In this document: positions 14,589 through 15,277 of the stretch, piece by piece
Layout of the letters: every line of letters begins with the position of its first letter
Numbering within the stretch: the stretch's first letter is position 1
NCBI GenBank assembly: GCA_964390645.1
Contig: CAYMLL010000189.1
Span: 1-15,277 of the forward strand
Source: CAYMLL01 sp964390645
GTDB taxonomy: Bacteria > Planctomycetota > UBA8108
Length of the DNA: 15,277 nucleotides
Reading direction: 5' to 3'
Translations under genes and position numbers: made by a program
Notes under the pieces: generated by a model
The model's input: only the letters and a program-made list of their open reading frames with translations
Database searches by the model: none
Told to the model about the DNA's origin: nothing

Positions 14589-15277
14589 ATGTCCAAGGAC
14601 CAGAGCCCGAAGTTTCCGCCGTCGGACGCGTTCCGTCAACGTGCTCATGTTTCTAACTTCGAGGCCTACCGGGAGCTCTACCACAGAAGTCTCGACGATC
14701 CGGACGCTTTCTGGGCCGAGCAGGCGAAGCGCCTGGACTGGATCGAGCCGTTCGATACGGTGCGCGACTGGAACTTCGAGGAGCCCTCGATTCGCTGGTT
14801 CCTGGGCGGCAAGCTCAACGCGTCGGTGAACTGTATCGACCGTCACATCGACGCCGGTCGCGGCGGGCAGACGGCGCTGATCTGGGAGGGCAACGACCCG
14901 GGTGACTCCCGGACCTTCACCTACGTGGAGCTGCACCGCGAGGTCTGCCGCTTTGCGGGGGCTCTGCGCGGGCTCGGTGTCGCGAAGGGCGACCGGGTCT
15001 GCATCTACCTGCCGATGGTCCCCGAGCTGGCGTTCGCGGTTCTCGCGTGCGCTCGCATCGGTGCGGTCCACAGCGTCGTCTTCGGTGGCTTCAGCGCCGA
15101 CTCGCTGCGCCAGCGCATTCTCGATTCGACCTGCGGCGTCGTCATCACGGCGAACGAGGGTCTTCGTGGCCCGAAGGCGATTCCGCTGAAGGCGACGACC
15201 GACGAGGCCATCGAGGGGCTCGACTGCGTCAGGTCCTGCGTCGTCGTGAAGCGAACCGATACCGGGGTGCCGATGCG
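14589..15277 (+). CDS. acsA: Acetyl-CoA synthetase, N-terminal part (partial)
   Basis: The frame runs off the right edge after 229 codons; the family is about 650 residues, so two-thirds is missing. The N-terminal acetyl-CoA synthetase cap is visible (NFEAYRELYHRSLDDPDAFW at ~23-42, then LDWIEPFDTVRDW at ~49-61). It is followed by WFLGGKLNASVNCIDRH at ~70-86 and the start of the AMP-binding domain (RVCIYLPMVPELAFAVLACA at ~136-155, IGAVHSVVFGGFSADSLRQR at ~157-176). These strings are diagnostic of acetate-CoA ligase rather than other acyl-CoA ligases. The enzyme activates acetate with ATP to acetyl-AMP and then acetyl-CoA in the cytosol. The P-loop and the C-terminal regulatory lysine are beyond the edge. 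The start is well supported by the purine-rich ribosome site and the canonical N-terminus. Confidence 0.95.
   Translation, partial: MSKDQSPKFPPSDAFRQRAHVSNFEAYRELYHRSLDDPDAFWAEQAKRLDWIEPFDTVRDWNFEEPSIRWFLGGKLNASVNCIDRHIDAGRGGQTALIWEGNDPGDSRTFTYVELHREVCRFAGALRGLGVAKGDRVCIYLPMVPELAFAVLACARIGAVHSVVFGGFSADSLRQRILDSTCGVVITANEGLRGPKAIPLKATTDEAIEGLDCVRSCVVVKRTDTGVPM

Overview
The window is a high-GC (roughly two-thirds G+C), gene-dense bacterial chromosome segment. It has strong third-position GC, so nearly every real gene casts a long open frame on the opposite strand. Secreted or lipid-anchored proteins dominate: a PDZ/S41-like protease, an M14 peptidase, an HExxH lipoprotein, a PL10-like pectate lyase and an FG-GAP/ASPIC lipoprotein. 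This mix resembles environmental Planctomycetota, Acidobacteriota or related lineages. No rRNA or other taxonomic marker is present, so the phylum is an inference. I saw no tRNA, rRNA, CRISPR array, intact mobile element or phage gene.

Layout. 1-784 (minus, cut by the edge): exported two-PDZ protein, probably the front of an S41 processing protease. 853-1986 (plus): MtfA-like zinc peptidase fused to TPR repeats. 2112-2348 (plus): small unknown gene behind a triplicated start motif. 2557-5217 (plus): exported M14 zinc carboxypeptidase with a C-terminal amidotransferase-like domain, starting at a TTG. 5254-6321 (plus): D-malate/tartrate dehydrogenase family enzyme with an extended -10 promoter placed so that its mRNA may be leaderless. 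6377-7285 (minus): lipoprotein with HEFFHQH. 7446-9362 (minus): PL10-like lyase. About 600 bases without a convincing gene follow. 9975-11696 (plus): lipoprotein beta-propeller with an ASPIC/UnbV C-terminus. 11744-12067 (minus): small unknown protein. 12330-13484 (plus): membrane-anchored TPR protein. 13464-13553: 19-bp tandem repeat starting inside that gene and containing its stop. 13566-14507 (minus): sugar-phosphate isomerase/epimerase-like TIM barrel. 14589-15277 (plus, cut by the edge): acetyl-CoA synthetase.

How they may work together. Most genes are single transcription units on alternating strands, so no classical operon is evident. The theme of the left half is extracellular protein breakdown (four predicted peptidases or peptidase-like proteins). 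The middle pairs pectin-type polysaccharide cleavage with a divergent surface propeller. The D-malate/tartrate-family dehydrogenase, sugar isomerase-like protein and acetyl-CoA synthetase would fit assimilation of small organic acids and sugars. I found no clear novel multi-gene defence or biosynthetic system. The oddest signals are the repeat that supplies a stop codon, the triplicated start motif, the leaderless promoter geometry, cysteines placed before the calcium-loop motifs of the propeller, and the HEFFHQH lipoprotein.
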